Shown: in pieces, positions 1 through 10,196 of the stretch
Numbering within the stretch: position 1 is the stretch's first letter
Layout of the letters: each line of letters begins with the position of its first letter
Assembly: GCA_002863155.1 (NCBI GenBank)
Contig: PKED01000030.1
Location: 1 to 64,000, forward strand
Length of the DNA: 64,000 bases
Origin: Sphingomonadaceae bacterium
Lineage (GTDB): Bacteria > Pseudomonadota > Alphaproteobacteria > Sphingomonadales > Sphingomonadaceae
Reading direction: 5' to 3'
Notes under the pieces: model-generated
The model's input: only the letters and a program-made list of their open reading frames with translations
Database searches by the model: none
What the model was told of the DNA's origin: nothing
Program-made: the position numbers and the translations under genes

Positions 1-117
1 TGTCGGCTTACCCAAACAATGCGGCTCCATCTTCGCCCATTGGGCGTCCGTCAAAATATCGCGATCCATCCACAGCGTGAATCACATCCGCGCTCAAATG
101 TGAATCCCCACAGTCCC
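1..117 (-). mobile_element. End of an IS5-family-like insertion sequence, truncated by the window edge: transposase N-terminus (1..69, MDRDILTDAQWAKMEPHCLGKPT) plus outer terminal region
   Basis: Minus-strand reading gives LTDAQWAKMEPHCLGK, typical of IS5-type transposase N-termini; GGGACTGTGGGGATTCACATTTGAGCGCG lies upstream as a candidate terminal inverted repeat next to CTAG. Confidence 0.72.
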
Positions 118-124
118 TAGTCGC

Positions 125-157
125 AAAAAAGTCGCCCCGATGGGAAACCGGGGCGAC
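125..157 (-). terminator. Rho-independent terminator for the 193..744 gene
   Basis: GTCGCCCCG/CGGGGCGAC 9-bp stem followed on the minus strand by a T6 run. Confidence 0.8.
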
Positions 158-192
158 CCATCAACCCTCTACCTTGCGGGGAAGACGAAGGC

Positions 193-744
193 TCAACGGC
201 CGTCGACGGCCGCCAGGATCGTCGCATTGCTCGGGCGGACCTTGTAGTCCTCGGTGGTCAGCTTTTTCTTGACCACGCCGTTCGCGCCAATGATGAGCAC
301 GGTCGCCTTCGGCACGCCATAGGCGAAATTGCCCTTGGGATAGGCCGGATCGCGCAGACCGAACGCATCGATCATCTTCGAATCCTTGTCCGACAGCAGC
401 GTGTAGTTGATCGACTGGCGCGAGGTGAATTCGGCCAGCTTTTCCGGCGCGTCATAGCTGATCGCGGCAAGGCTGTAGCCGCGCTTGGCGAGTTCGGCGG
501 GAAGCGCACGCACATCCTTCAGCTGCGCCTGGCAATAGGGGCACCAGCTCGCCGAACGGAAAAAGATGAGCACGGTGCCCTTCTTGCCCGCGATCGAGGC
601 GAAGTTGCGCGTCTTGCCGGCCGTGTCGACCGCCGAGAAATTGCCCGGAACCTGCGCACCGACCGCGATCGGGGCGGCCGCCTGCGCGATCGAGGCTGCA
701 GCGATGACGGCGGGAACGGCGAACAACGAAAGGGCAGAGCGCAT
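193..744 (-). CDS. Peroxiredoxin-like / AhpC-TSA family thioredoxin-fold protein, signal peptide
   Basis: FFRSASWCPYCQAQL redox motif; signal peptide MRSALSLFAVPAVIAAASIAQA; start trimmed from 831 to internal Met. Confidence 0.8.
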   Translation of the reverse strand: MRSALSLFAVPAVIAAASIAQAAAPIAVGAQVPGNFSAVDTAGKTRNFASIAGKKGTVLIFFRSASWCPYCQAQLKDVRALPAELAKRGYSLAAISYDAPEKLAEFTSRQSINYTLLSDKDSKMIDAFGLRDPAYPKGNFAYGVPKATVLIIGANGVVKKKLTTEDYKVRPSNATILAAVDGR

Positions 745-891
745 CAAGATTCTCCTTTTGGGGATGGCGTTACCGCCCCATACGGCACGCGCGCGCGATC
801 GGTTACGTCCCGGGACGATAAAGTACCGCAATGCTCCATAATCGTCCGCAACTGCCGCCGACGTGCTGCCTTCACGCTGGGCGCCCGCCGA

Positions 892-2682
892 TCAGCCCTT
901 GTAAAGCGCGTCGAGCCGCGCGCCGTACACCTGCTTGAGCACATGCCGCCTGATCTTGAGCGAAGGCGTCAGCTGTTCATTCTCGATCGCAAAAGGCGCA
1001 TCGGCGATGATGAAGCGCCGCACGCGTTCGATCACCGACAGATCCTTGTTGACCCGGTCGACGGCTTCGCCAAGCGCCATGCGATAAGCAGGATTGTCGG
1101 CCAGCGCCGCGAAATCGCAGACGGTGCCGGTCTTCGCGCAGAATTCCTGCGTCCACTCGGGATCGGGGACCAGCACCGCGACCATATATGGCTTGCGGTC
1201 GCCCGTGATCATCGCCTGCAGGATTTCGGGCTGGAGGGTCAGCATCCCCTCCACTTTTTGCGGCGCGACATTGTCGCCCTTGTCGTTGATGATCAGGTCT
1301 TTCTTGCGATCGGTGATCTTGATCCGACCCTTGGCGTCGATTTCGCCGATGTCGCCGGTGTGGAGCCAGCCGTCCTTCAGAACCCGCCGGGTTTCCTCCT
1401 CATTATGCCAATAGCCGTGCATGACGAGCTCGCCGCGCACCAGGATTTCGCCGTCGTCGGCGATTCTGACTTCGGTGTTGGCGAGCGGCGGACCGACCGT
1501 GTCGTGCTTCAGCCCCACCGACGGGCGGTTGCACGAAATGACCGGTGCGGCCTCGGTCTGGCCATAGCCCTGCAGGAAGGTGATGCCCAATGAGTCGAAG
1601 AAGATGCCGATTTCGGGGTTGAGCGGTGCGCCGCCCGAAACCATCGCCTTGATCCGGCCGCCGAAGCGCTTGCCGATGCGCGGCTTGATCGTCGCCCCGA
1701 GCAGTGCGTCCATCGGCATGTCGAGCATGCCCCGCTTGCCAGCCGCCTTACGGCTGCCGATTCCGACCGCCTGGTTCATCATGAAGCTCGCGAGCTTGCC
1801 CTGCTTCTCGACCTGCTTGACGATGCGCTGGCGCAGCACTTCGAACAGGCGCGGCACCACGACCATGATTGTGGGCCGCGTCTCCTCGATATTGGAGGCG
1901 AGCTTGTCGAGCCCTTCCGCGTAATAGATCTGCGCGCCGAGCCCGATCGGGAAATGCTGGCCGCCGGTATGTTCGTAAGCGTGGCTGAGCGGCAGGAACG
2001 ACAGGAAGACTTCGTCCTCCCAGCCGAAATCCTCGCTGATGACGGTGCAGCAGCCATTGACGTTGTGCAGGATCGCGCCGTGGTGCTGCACGACCCCGCG
2101 CGGCGCGCCGCCGGTGCCGCTGGTGTAGATGATGCAGGCGGGGTCCTCGCGCTTGAAGGGGGCGGCGGCCTCGGCAGCTTCGGGGTTGGTAGGGTGGTCG
2201 GCGATCAGCTTGTCCCAGTTGTGGAATACGACCGCGCCCGACTGGCCGACGCGCAGGTCCTCCAGCCCGATCACGATCCGCGCCTGGCTTGACCGGAGCA
2301 CCGCGGGCAGCAATGTCTTGGCGAGCTTCGCGTTCGAGACGATGACCGCCCGCGCGCCGCTGTTTTCCAGGATGTGCGCGTGATCGCGTTCGGTATTGGT
2401 GGTGTAAGTCGGGACGGTGATACAACCCGCAGCCATGATGCCTAGGTCGCTGATGCACCATTCGGGGCGGTTTTCGCTGACCAGCATCACCCGGTCGCCG
2501 GGTTGCAGGCCGATCGCCTTCAACCCTGCCGACAGCCCCGCGACGCGCTCGGCGGCTTCGCGCCAGCTGATCGATCGCCACTTGCCGCCCGATTTCGCCC
2601 ACAGGAACGGCTTGTCGCCACCGGCGCGGGCGCGCGCGAAGAACATCGCGACGAGGTTGGGAAAATGTTCGAGCTTGCGCAT
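892..2682 (-). CDS. AMP-dependent long-chain acyl-CoA synthetase
   Basis: IIYTSGTGGAPRGVV, GYGQTEAAPVIS and GWLHTGDIGEID adenylate-forming motifs. Confidence 0.92.
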   Translation of the reverse strand: MRKLEHFPNLVAMFFARARAGGDKPFLWAKSGGKWRSISWREAAERVAGLSAGLKAIGLQPGDRVMLVSENRPEWCISDLGIMAAGCITVPTYTTNTERDHAHILENSGARAVIVSNAKLAKTLLPAVLRSSQARIVIGLEDLRVGQSGAVVFHNWDKLIADHPTNPEAAEAAAPFKREDPACIIYTSGTGGAPRGVVQHHGAILHNVNGCCTVISEDFGWEDEVFLSFLPLSHAYEHTGGQHFPIGLGAQIYYAEGLDKLASNIEETRPTIMVVVPRLFEVLRQRIVKQVEKQGKLASFMMNQAVGIGSRKAAGKRGMLDMPMDALLGATIKPRIGKRFGGRIKAMVSGGAPLNPEIGIFFDSLGITFLQGYGQTEAAPVISCNRPSVGLKHDTVGPPLANTEVRIADDGEILVRGELVMHGYWHNEEETRRVLKDGWLHTGDIGEIDAKGRIKITDRKKDLIINDKGDNVAPQKVEGMLTLQPEILQAMITGDRKPYMVAVLVPDPEWTQEFCAKTGTVCDFAALADNPAYRMALGEAVDRVNKDLSVIERVRRFIIADAPFAIENEQLTPSLKIRRHVLKQVYGARLDALYKG

Positions 2683-2723
2683 CTTCTCTCCAGCAAGCGC
2701 GGCTGCCCGTTGGCAGTCCGCGG

Positions 2724-4421
2724 TTATTCGGTCAGCGCCACCCCGACGCTGCGCGGATCGGCCGCGCCGACCCAGCCCCTTTTCGTCCGCTGGGCGGCAT
2801 TGGCCTTCAGCCCCAGCTTGGCGACCGATACCTTGTGCCCCAGCGCCTCGATCGCGGGCTTCATCGGCGGCAGGCTGGTGCCTTCCTCCAGGATCAGCGT
2901 CGTCCCGCTGAAATAGACAAGGCCCTGGCCGATCGCCGCACGCGCATCCATGCCCCAGTCGATGTGCGCGATCAGCGCCTTGGCGACCTGCATGATGATG
3001 GTCTTGCCGCCTGCCGCGCCGACGGTGAAGACCGGGCGGCCCTTTGCATCATAGACGATCGTCGGCGACATCGACGACAAGGGACGCTTGCCGCCTTCGA
3101 CACGGTTGGCGACCGGCGCGCCGTTCTTTTCGGGCGCGAAGGTGAAGTCGGTCAGCTCGTTGTTGAGAACGAAGCCGCCGGCCAGCAACTGGCTGCCGAA
3201 CGGCCCTTCGACAGTCGAGGTCATCGTCCCGACATTGCCCGCGCGGTCGACGGCGACGAAGTGCGTCGTGCCGGCGACTTCGCTCGATATCGCGGCGGTG
3301 CGCGGTTCGGCACCCGGCGGCGTGCCGGCCTCATAGACGCCGAGCGCCTTGTCCGGGGAGATCGTCATCGACCGCGCCTTCAGATAGGCCTTGTCGGTCA
3401 TGCCCTTCAACGGGATCGACACGAAATCGCTGTCGCCGAGATATTTTTCGCGGTCGGCATAGGCGAGCAGCATCGCTTCGCCGATCAGATGCCATGACAC
3501 CGGATTGTCGGCGCCGAGCTTTTTCATGTCGAAGCGTTCGAGCATGCCCAGGATCTGGAGCACCGTCACCGCGCCCGACGACGGCGGCCCCATGCCGCAG
3601 ATCTTGTAGCCGCGATAGCTGCCGCAGATCGGCGGGCGCTCCTTGGCCTGATAGGCGGCAAGATCGGCGAGCGTGATGTCGCTCGGGTTGCGCGGTGCGG
3701 TCGTCGCTGCCGTGACGATCGCCTGCGCCACCTCGCCGGTGTAGAACGCGTCGGGGCCCTTGTCGGCGATCAGCCGCAGCGTCTTTGCGAGATCGGGATT
3801 CTTCACGAGCGCGCCTTCGGCGACCGGCTTGCCGTCGCGGGTATATTGCGCGCTGATCGCGGGGAAGGCGCCCCAGACCTGGCTGACGAAGCCCATGCCC
3901 GCCGCCATCGGCCGCGTGACGGTGTAGCCCTGTTCGGCGAGCCTGATCGCAGGGGCGAACAGCGCCTTCCACGGCAGCTTGCCGAACCGCTTGTGCACCA
4001 TCGCCATCAGCCGGATATTGCCCGGCACGCCGACCGACTTGCCGCCCGGTGCCGCCTGGAACATCGACATCGGCTTGCCCTCGGCGCCGAGGAAGCGGGT
4101 GGCTGTGGCCGATGCCGGTGCCTTTTCGCGCCCGTCGATCGTCACCAGCTTGCCACCTGCCTGCTGATAGACGAAGAAGCCGCCGCCGCCGATGCCGCTC
4201 GATTGCGGCTCGACCACGGTCAGCGCCAGCATCATCGCCATTTCGGCGTCGGCCGCGCTGCCGCCGGCGCGCAGGATTTCGCGGCCCGCTTCGGACGCGC
4301 GCGGGTCCGCCGACGACACGATGCCCCGCGCCGCGGCGGCGGGCTTGTGCTTTACGGGATGGGCAAACGCCGCAGTGGGCGCGAGCAGCAGCGCCGTCAG
4401 CGCGATCAGTGACGTTCTCAT
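2724..4421 (-). CDS. ggt: Gamma-glutamyltransferase
   Basis: GTTHFVAVDRAGNVGTMTSTVEGPFGS catalytic Thr region; SMSPTIVYD; signal peptide. Confidence 0.92.
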   Translation of the reverse strand: MRTSLIALTALLLAPTAAFAHPVKHKPAAAARGIVSSADPRASEAGREILRAGGSAADAEMAMMLALTVVEPQSSGIGGGGFFVYQQAGGKLVTIDGREKAPASATATRFLGAEGKPMSMFQAAPGGKSVGVPGNIRLMAMVHKRFGKLPWKALFAPAIRLAEQGYTVTRPMAAGMGFVSQVWGAFPAISAQYTRDGKPVAEGALVKNPDLAKTLRLIADKGPDAFYTGEVAQAIVTAATTAPRNPSDITLADLAAYQAKERPPICGSYRGYKICGMGPPSSGAVTVLQILGMLERFDMKKLGADNPVSWHLIGEAMLLAYADREKYLGDSDFVSIPLKGMTDKAYLKARSMTISPDKALGVYEAGTPPGAEPRTAAISSEVAGTTHFVAVDRAGNVGTMTSTVEGPFGSQLLAGGFVLNNELTDFTFAPEKNGAPVANRVEGGKRPLSSMSPTIVYDAKGRPVFTVGAAGGKTIIMQVAKALIAHIDWGMDARAAIGQGLVYFSGTTLILEEGTSLPPMKPAIEALGHKVSVAKLGLKANAAQRTKRGWVGAADPRSVGVALTE

Positions 4422-4452
4422 GCGATCGACCCTAGCCAGATTTGCCGTAGCG

Positions 4453-5490
4453 TCAAAGCGCTTTGGCGGCGCGTGCCTCGGCCAGCGAGGCGAAGCCGTC
4501 GCGGCGGAGCAGCGCCGCCAGCCCTGCGTTGATCGCCCGCGCAAGGCCGGGTCCGCGATAGACCAGAGCCGAATAGAGCTGGACGAGCGATGCGCCGCCC
4601 GTCAGCCGGGCATAGGCCTCCCCCGCACTGCCGATGCCGCCGACCGAGATCAGTGGCATCTGTCCGCCGGTCGCCGCGCGCGCTTCCGCCAACTTGGCCC
4701 GGGCAAGCGCGGCAAGCGGCGCGCCCGACAGCCCGCCGGTCTCGCCCGCGTTGCCCGATCGCAACGGCGGGCGGCTGATCGTCGTGTTGCTGACGATCAG
4801 CGCGTCGATCTTCGCGTCGATTGCGGCGCGGGCAACTTGATCGATCCCGGCGGCGTCGAGATCGGGCGCGATCTTCAGGAACAGCGGCGTCGCGCCCCGC
4901 GCCTCGGCGCAGGCGGCGAGCAGTTCGGCGAGCGCTGCGCCGTGCTGCAGATCGCGCAGGCCCGGCGTGTTGGGCGAGCTGATGTTGATCGTGACGTAAT
5001 CGGCAACCGGCGCGGCCTTTGTGACGCCGGCGCGATAATCGGCGATGCGGTCGGCCGCATCCTTGTTCGCGCCGACGTTGATGCCGAGCACGCCCTTGCG
5101 CCGAGCGGCCTTCGCGCGAGGGAGCGCCGCGTCGATCCCGCCATTGTTGAACCCCAGCCGGTTGATGACGCCTTCGTCCTCGACAAGGCGGAAGATGCGC
5201 GGTTTCGGATTGCCCGGTTGCGGCAGCGGGGTGAGCGTGCCGACTTCGACGCTTCCGAAGCCGAGCGCGAACCAGCCGTCGATCGCCTCCGCGTTCTTGT
5301 CGACCCCGGCGGCAAGGCCGAGCGGCGAGGCGAAATCGAGCCCGGCGACTTGGGTGCGCAGCACAGGGTCCGGTGCAGGCGCGGCAAAGGGTGTCCCGAG
5401 CTTTGCCCAAGCCGCCAACGCATCGATGGTGAAGCCATGCGCACGCTCGGCATCAAGGGCGAACAGGGCAGGGCGCAAGAGCGAAGACAT
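4453..5490 (-). CDS. pyrD: Dihydroorotate dehydrogenase (quinone), class 2
   Basis: SPLGLAAGVDKNAEA, GFGSVEVGTLTP, NISSPNTPGLRDLQ, ISVGGIGSAGEAY. Confidence 0.93.
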   Translation of the reverse strand: MSSLLRPALFALDAERAHGFTIDALAAWAKLGTPFAAPAPDPVLRTQVAGLDFASPLGLAAGVDKNAEAIDGWFALGFGSVEVGTLTPLPQPGNPKPRIFRLVEDEGVINRLGFNNGGIDAALPRAKAARRKGVLGINVGANKDAADRIADYRAGVTKAAPVADYVTINISSPNTPGLRDLQHGAALAELLAACAEARGATPLFLKIAPDLDAAGIDQVARAAIDAKIDALIVSNTTISRPPLRSGNAGETGGLSGAPLAALARAKLAEARAATGGQMPLISVGGIGSAGEAYARLTGGASLVQLYSALVYRGPGLARAINAGLAALLRRDGFASLAEARAAKAL

Positions 5491-5638
5491 GGCTTCCGCT
5501 TTGGCAGGCGCTGCAAGGGTGAGCAACTCTTCGCGCCCTTCGCGTGAACCAATCTTCCTTTCGCGTGAAGAACGCGGACAAGAAGGCGATCTGGCCGCGC
5601 GGGTCGGTTGACGTAGGCTGCGCGAAGGCCCATTTGAC

Positions 5639-5661
5639 AATCGGATCAAAATCGTCCGATT
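5639..5661. promoter_or_regulatory. Inverted repeat AATCGGA-N9-TCCGATT immediately upstream of the Rrf2-type regulator; candidate autoregulatory operator
   Basis: Perfect 7-bp arms ending 8 nt before the ATG at 5669; TTGACA hexamer overlaps its left edge. Confidence 0.45.
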
Positions 5662-5668
5662 GGAACCC

Positions 5669-6241
5669 ATGCGCCTGACTGCCCAAGCTGATTATGCCGT
5701 CGTGATGCTGTCGGCTGCTGCACGGCAGTGTGGTGTGCGGGGCGGCGTCAGCGGGCGGCTGAACGCGACGCTGCTGTCGGAGGAGACGGGCATTCCGCTG
5801 CCGACGGTGCAGAAGCTCGTCAGTCGCCTGTCGAGCGCGGGGCTGATCGAAAGCGCGCGCGGCACGGGCGGCGGCTTCCGCCTCGCGCGGCCGGCGGCGG
5901 CGATTTCGCTCGCCGACATCATCGAGGCGATCGAAGGGCCGATCGCGATGACGACCTGCGTCGACGAAGGCGGCCGCCACGACTGCGCGATCGAGGAGAA
6001 TTGCCGGGTGAAACCGCACTGGAATATTGTGAACGGCGCGGTGCGCGGGGCGCTGGCGGGCGTGAGCCTCGCTTCGCTTTCCGCCTCGCTCCCGTTCGTC
6101 CCGAGCGAAGTCGAGGGACGGGCCGCGGGCGGATCGCGCGGTGTCTCGACATCGGCGCTTCGCGCCGAAGCCTGTCCTGAGCGGCTGGCTTGCCAGCCAG
6201 CCGAAGGGCTCGACACGAACGGTTTGGGTGTGGGAGCGTAA
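5669..6241 (+). CDS. sufR: Rrf2-family Fe-S cluster regulator (SufR/IscR-like) with repeat-derived C-terminal extension
   Basis: Rrf2 winged-helix and Cys motif ([19 protein letters not shown]), first gene of suf operon; the last ~50 aa are encoded by a palindromic repeat. Confidence 0.85.
   Translation: MRLTAQADYAVVMLSAAARQCGVRGGVSGRLNATLLSEETGIPLPTVQKLVSRLSSAGLIESARGTGGGFRLARPAAAISLADIIEAIEGPIAMTTCVDEGGRHDCAIEENCRVKPHWNIVNGAVRGALAGVSLASLSASLPFVPSEVEGRAAGGSRGVSTSALRAEACPERLACQPAEGLDTNGLGVGA
6092..6223. repeat. Family A palindromic (REP-like) element, copy A1, forming the 3' end of sufR
   Basis: CCGTTCGTCCCGAGCGAAGTCGAGGGACGGGCCGCGGGC ... GGGCTCGACACGAACGG inverted ends; matches copy A2 at 18219-18289. 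Confidence 0.85.
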
Positions 6242-6245
6242 CGCC

Positions 6246-7730
6246 ATGGCCACCAAGAACGCCGAGGCGATTGCCGCCGCCAACAAGAAGTATGAATGGG
6301 GTTTCAGCTCGGACATTGAACAGGAATTCGCGCCCAAGGGGCTGAGCGAGGACACCGTCCGTTTCATCTCCGCGAAGAAGGGCGAGCCCAAATGGATGCT
6401 CGACTGGCGGCTGAAGGCGTATCGCCACTGGCTGACGATGGAGAGCCCGGACTGGGCGAAGCTCGACCTCGCGCCGATCGATTATCAGGACGCCTATTAT
6501 TACGCCGAGCCCAAGGCCAAGCCGAAGCTGGGCAGCCTTGACGAGGTCGACCCGGAAATCCTGCGCGTGTACGAAAAGCTTGGCATCCCGATCGCCGAGC
6601 AGAAGCTGCTGGCGGGCGTCGAGGGCGGGGAGGAAGGCGGCCTGCCGCAGCGGCGTGTCGCGGTGGATGCGGTGTTCGACAGCGTGTCGGTCGCGACCAC
6701 CTTCCGCAAGGAGCTGGAGGCCGCCGGCGTCATCTTCCGCAGCATCAGCGAGGCGATCCGTGAATATCCGGAGCTGGTGAAGAAGTGGCTGGGGAAGGTC
6801 GTCCCCATGCACGATAACTACTTCGCCGCGCTCAACTGCGCGGTCTTCAGCGACGGGACGTTCGTCTATATTCCAGAGGGCGTGCGCTGCCCGATGGAGC
6901 TTTCGACCTATTTCCGCATCAACGCCGAGAATACCGGCCAGTTCGAACGCACGCTGATCGTCGCCGACAAGGGCGCCTATGTCAGCTATCTCGAAGGCTG
7001 CACCGCGCCGATGCGCGACGAGAACCAGCTGCATGCCGCCGTGGTCGAACTGGTCGCGCTCGACGATGCCGAGATCAAATATTCGACCGTGCAGAACTGG
7101 TATCCAGGCGACGAGAACGGCGTCGGCGGCATCTATAATTTCGTGACCAAGCGGGCGCTGTGCCAGGGCCGGAACAGCAAGGTCAGCTGGACGCAGGTCG
7201 AAACCGGCAGCGCGATCACCTGGAAATACCCGAGCTGCGTGTTGGCGGGCGAGAACAGCGTCGGCGAATTCTATTCGGTCGCGGTCACCAACAACCGCCA
7301 GCAGGCCGATACCGGCACCAAGATGATCCATCTCGGCAAGGGTTCGCGCTCGACGATCGTCTCCAAGGGCATTTCGGCGGGGCACAGCGACAACACCTAT
7401 CGCGGGCTGGTGCGCGTGAGCCCGACTGCGGAGGGCGTGCGCAACTTCACCCAGTGCGACAGCCTGCTGCTGGGCGATCAGTGCGGCGCGCATACCGTGC
7501 CCTATATCGAGGTGCGCAATCCCAGCGCGCAGATCGAGCATGAGGCGACGACGTCGAAGATCAGCGACGACCAGCTGTTCTACGCGATGCAGCGCGGGCT
7601 GGATCAGGAGGCGGCGGTGGCGCTGATCGTCAACGGGTTTGCACGCGAAGTGCTGCAGCAGCTGCCGATGGAATTCGCGGTCGAGGCGCAGAAGCTGCTT
7701 GGGATTTCGTTGGAAGGCTCGGTTGGATGA
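6246..7730 (+). CDS. sufB: Fe-S cluster assembly protein SufB
   Basis: Canonical SufB sequence incl. [42 protein letters not shown] and C-terminus [19 protein letters not shown]. Confidence 0.97.
   Translation: MATKNAEAIAAANKKYEWGFSSDIEQEFAPKGLSEDTVRFISAKKGEPKWMLDWRLKAYRHWLTMESPDWAKLDLAPIDYQDAYYYAEPKAKPKLGSLDEVDPEILRVYEKLGIPIAEQKLLAGVEGGEEGGLPQRRVAVDAVFDSVSVATTFRKELEAAGVIFRSISEAIREYPELVKKWLGKVVPMHDNYFAALNCAVFSDGTFVYIPEGVRCPMELSTYFRINAENTGQFERTLIVADKGAYVSYLEGCTAPMRDENQLHAAVVELVALDDAEIKYSTVQNWYPGDENGVGGIYNFVTKRALCQGRNSKVSWTQVETGSAITWKYPSCVLAGENSVGEFYSVAVTNNRQQADTGTKMIHLGKGSRSTIVSKGISAGHSDNTYRGLVRVSPTAEGVRNFTQCDSLLLGDQCGAHTVPYIEVRNPSAQIEHEATTSKISDDQLFYAMQRGLDQEAAVALIVNGFAREVLQQLPMEFAVEAQKLLGISLEGSVG
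7680..7730 (+). repeat. sufB 3'-end copy 1 (17 codons [16 protein letters not shown]-stop)
   Basis: Same peptide as 8195-8245; 11/51 nt differences, all synonymous. Confidence 0.95.
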
Positions 7731-8245
7731 ATCTGACGCCGACCGACGATGCGAAACGCCTTCAAACCCCTCCCCTCCAGGGGAGGGGCAAGGGGTGGGG
7801 CCTATCCGCAAACACCCTCGCTGAATTAAACAAACGCGCCCACCAAATGCGCAACGACCCCACCGAGCCGGAAAAGCGGTTGTGGCGCAACCTGTCGAAT
7901 AGCCAGCTTGGCGGATGGAAGTTCCGCCGCCAGCAGGTGATTGGCTGGTTCATCGCCGATTTCGTTTGCCCGTCGGCCAAGCTGATTGTGGAAGTCGATG
8001 GCGATACGCATGATGCAGAGGCAGATGAGGTTCGTGATGCTGCGTTGATGCGACGAGGCTACCGGGTGCTGCGGGTCACGAACGAGGATGTGATGCGCAA
8101 TGTCGAGGGCGTGAAGCTCGCGATCCTTCGGGCGTTGGAGAATGTGGACAGCCCCCACCCCAACCCCTCCCCTGAAGGGGAGGGGCTTGAGAAGGTCGAG
8201 GCGCAGAAGCTGTTGGGGATTTCGCTTGAGGGGAGCGTGGGGTGA
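7727..8245 (+). CDS. DUF559-type endonuclease-domain protein (PD-(D/E)XK/VSR-like) embedded in the suf operon
   Basis: [48 protein letters not shown]...[17 protein letters not shown] overlaps sufB stop (ATGA); an internal ATG at 7847 is an alternative start. Confidence 0.85.
   Translation: MNLTPTDDAKRLQTPPLQGRGKGWGLSANTLAELNKRAHQMRNDPTEPEKRLWRNLSNSQLGGWKFRRQQVIGWFIADFVCPSAKLIVEVDGDTHDAEADEVRDAALMRRGYRVLRVTNEDVMRNVEGVKLAILRALENVDSPHPNPSPEGEGLEKVEAQKLLGISLEGSVG
7764..7800 (+). repeat. Family C palindromic repeat, copy C1, left flank of DUF559 gene 1
   Basis: AACCCCTCCCCTCCAGGGGAGGGGCAAGGGGTGGGG; inverted relative at 8152-8188. Confidence 0.8.
8152..8188 (-). repeat. Family C palindromic repeat, copy C2 (inverted), right flank of DUF559 gene 1
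   Basis: Reverse complement AAGCCCCTCCCCTTCAGGGGAGGGGTTGGGGTGGGG closely matches C1. Confidence 0.8.
8195..8245 (+). repeat. sufB 3'-end copy 2, in frame with the DUF559 ORF and ending in a GTGA overlap with the next gene
   Basis: Encodes [16 protein letters not shown]-stop again, 515 bp downstream of copy 1. Confidence 0.95.
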
Positions 8246-8583
8246 GCTTCGCCGGGGCCATGATTGTGGCGGTTGCGGCTCCGGCTGCGGGGCAGGCGGT
8301 CATCCCGTCGCGCTTTGCGGGCGAATGGCAACGCGCGATTACGCAATGCGGCGGCGACCAGGAAAACACACTCCGTATCTCCAGTAGCAGCCTGACTTTT
8401 TACGAAGCTGTATTCGAACCGCGGAAGGTGCGGCGCAGTACGTCGAGCGTGCTGGTGGCAGATGGGATGTGGCATGAGGATAGGAACGTCCGCGTGCGGT
8501 TGACGCTAACCTTGTCGCACGACCGCAAGCACCTCGTCGTCCGTTCGCCCTGGTGGACGAATCACTTGGTCAAATGCGCTTGA
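8242..8583 (+). CDS. Hypothetical exported protein within the suf operon
   Basis: GTG start overlapping the previous stop; signal-like N-terminus; stop 1 nt before the sufC ATG. Confidence 0.6.
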   Translation: MSFAGAMIVAVAAPAAGQAVIPSRFAGEWQRAITQCGGDQENTLRISSSSLTFYEAVFEPRKVRRSTSSVLVADGMWHEDRNVRVRLTLTLSHDRKHLVVRSPWWTNHLVKCA

Positions 8584-8584
8584 G

Positions 8585-9435
<851 letters not shown>

Positions 9436-9439
<4 letters not shown>

Positions 9440-10194
9440 GCTTTGCGCTAGCCCTTCCCACGCGACGTGACGAAAGCTGGCGGTACAGCGATCTCGAAGC
9501 GGTCGCCTCGGTCTGGCCGATCGCCGCGCCCGAGCGGATCGAGGTCGCGGCGGGCGAGGAGATCGCCCGCGTCATCGTGCAGGATGCCGCGCCCGATGCC
9601 GTCGCGATCTGCGACTATGCAGTGGTGCTCGGCGCGGGCGCGCGCGCGACCTTTCATGTGCTCAACACCGGCGGGCGGCTCGGGCGAGTGACGATCGACG
9701 TCACGCTCCATGAGGGCGCGCATTTCGAGCTTGGCGCGGCGATGCTCGGCGGTGGCGAGCAGACGCTGGAGATCGTGACGACGATGCGTCACGTCGAGCC
9801 GCACGCGACCAGCAATCAGGTCGTGCGGTCGGTGCTCGGCGGCAAGGCGACGGGCTCCTATCTCGGCAAGGTCGCGGTGGCGCGGCATGCGCAGAAGACC
9901 GATGCGTCGCAATCGGTGAAGGCGATGCTGCTCGCGCGCACCGCGACCGCGAACGCCAAGCCCGAGCTGGAAATCTATGCCGACGACGTGAAGTGCGCGC
10001 ACGGCGCGACGGTCGGCGAACTCGATGCCAACGCGCTGTTCTATCTGATGAGCCGTGGCATCGCGCCCGTCGAGGCGAAGGCGCTGCTCCTGCGCGGATT
10101 CATCGCGGGCGTGTTCGACGATGTCGCGGACGAGGCTGCGCGGGAATCGCTGGATGCAGCCGCGAGCGGGGCGCTCGAAAGGCTGCTTGCGTGA
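9436..10194 (+). CDS. sufD: Fe-S assembly protein SufD
   Basis: KTDASQSVKAMLL, YADDVKCAHGATVGELD, LFYLMSRGI. Confidence 0.93.
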
Positions 10195-10196
10195 CG

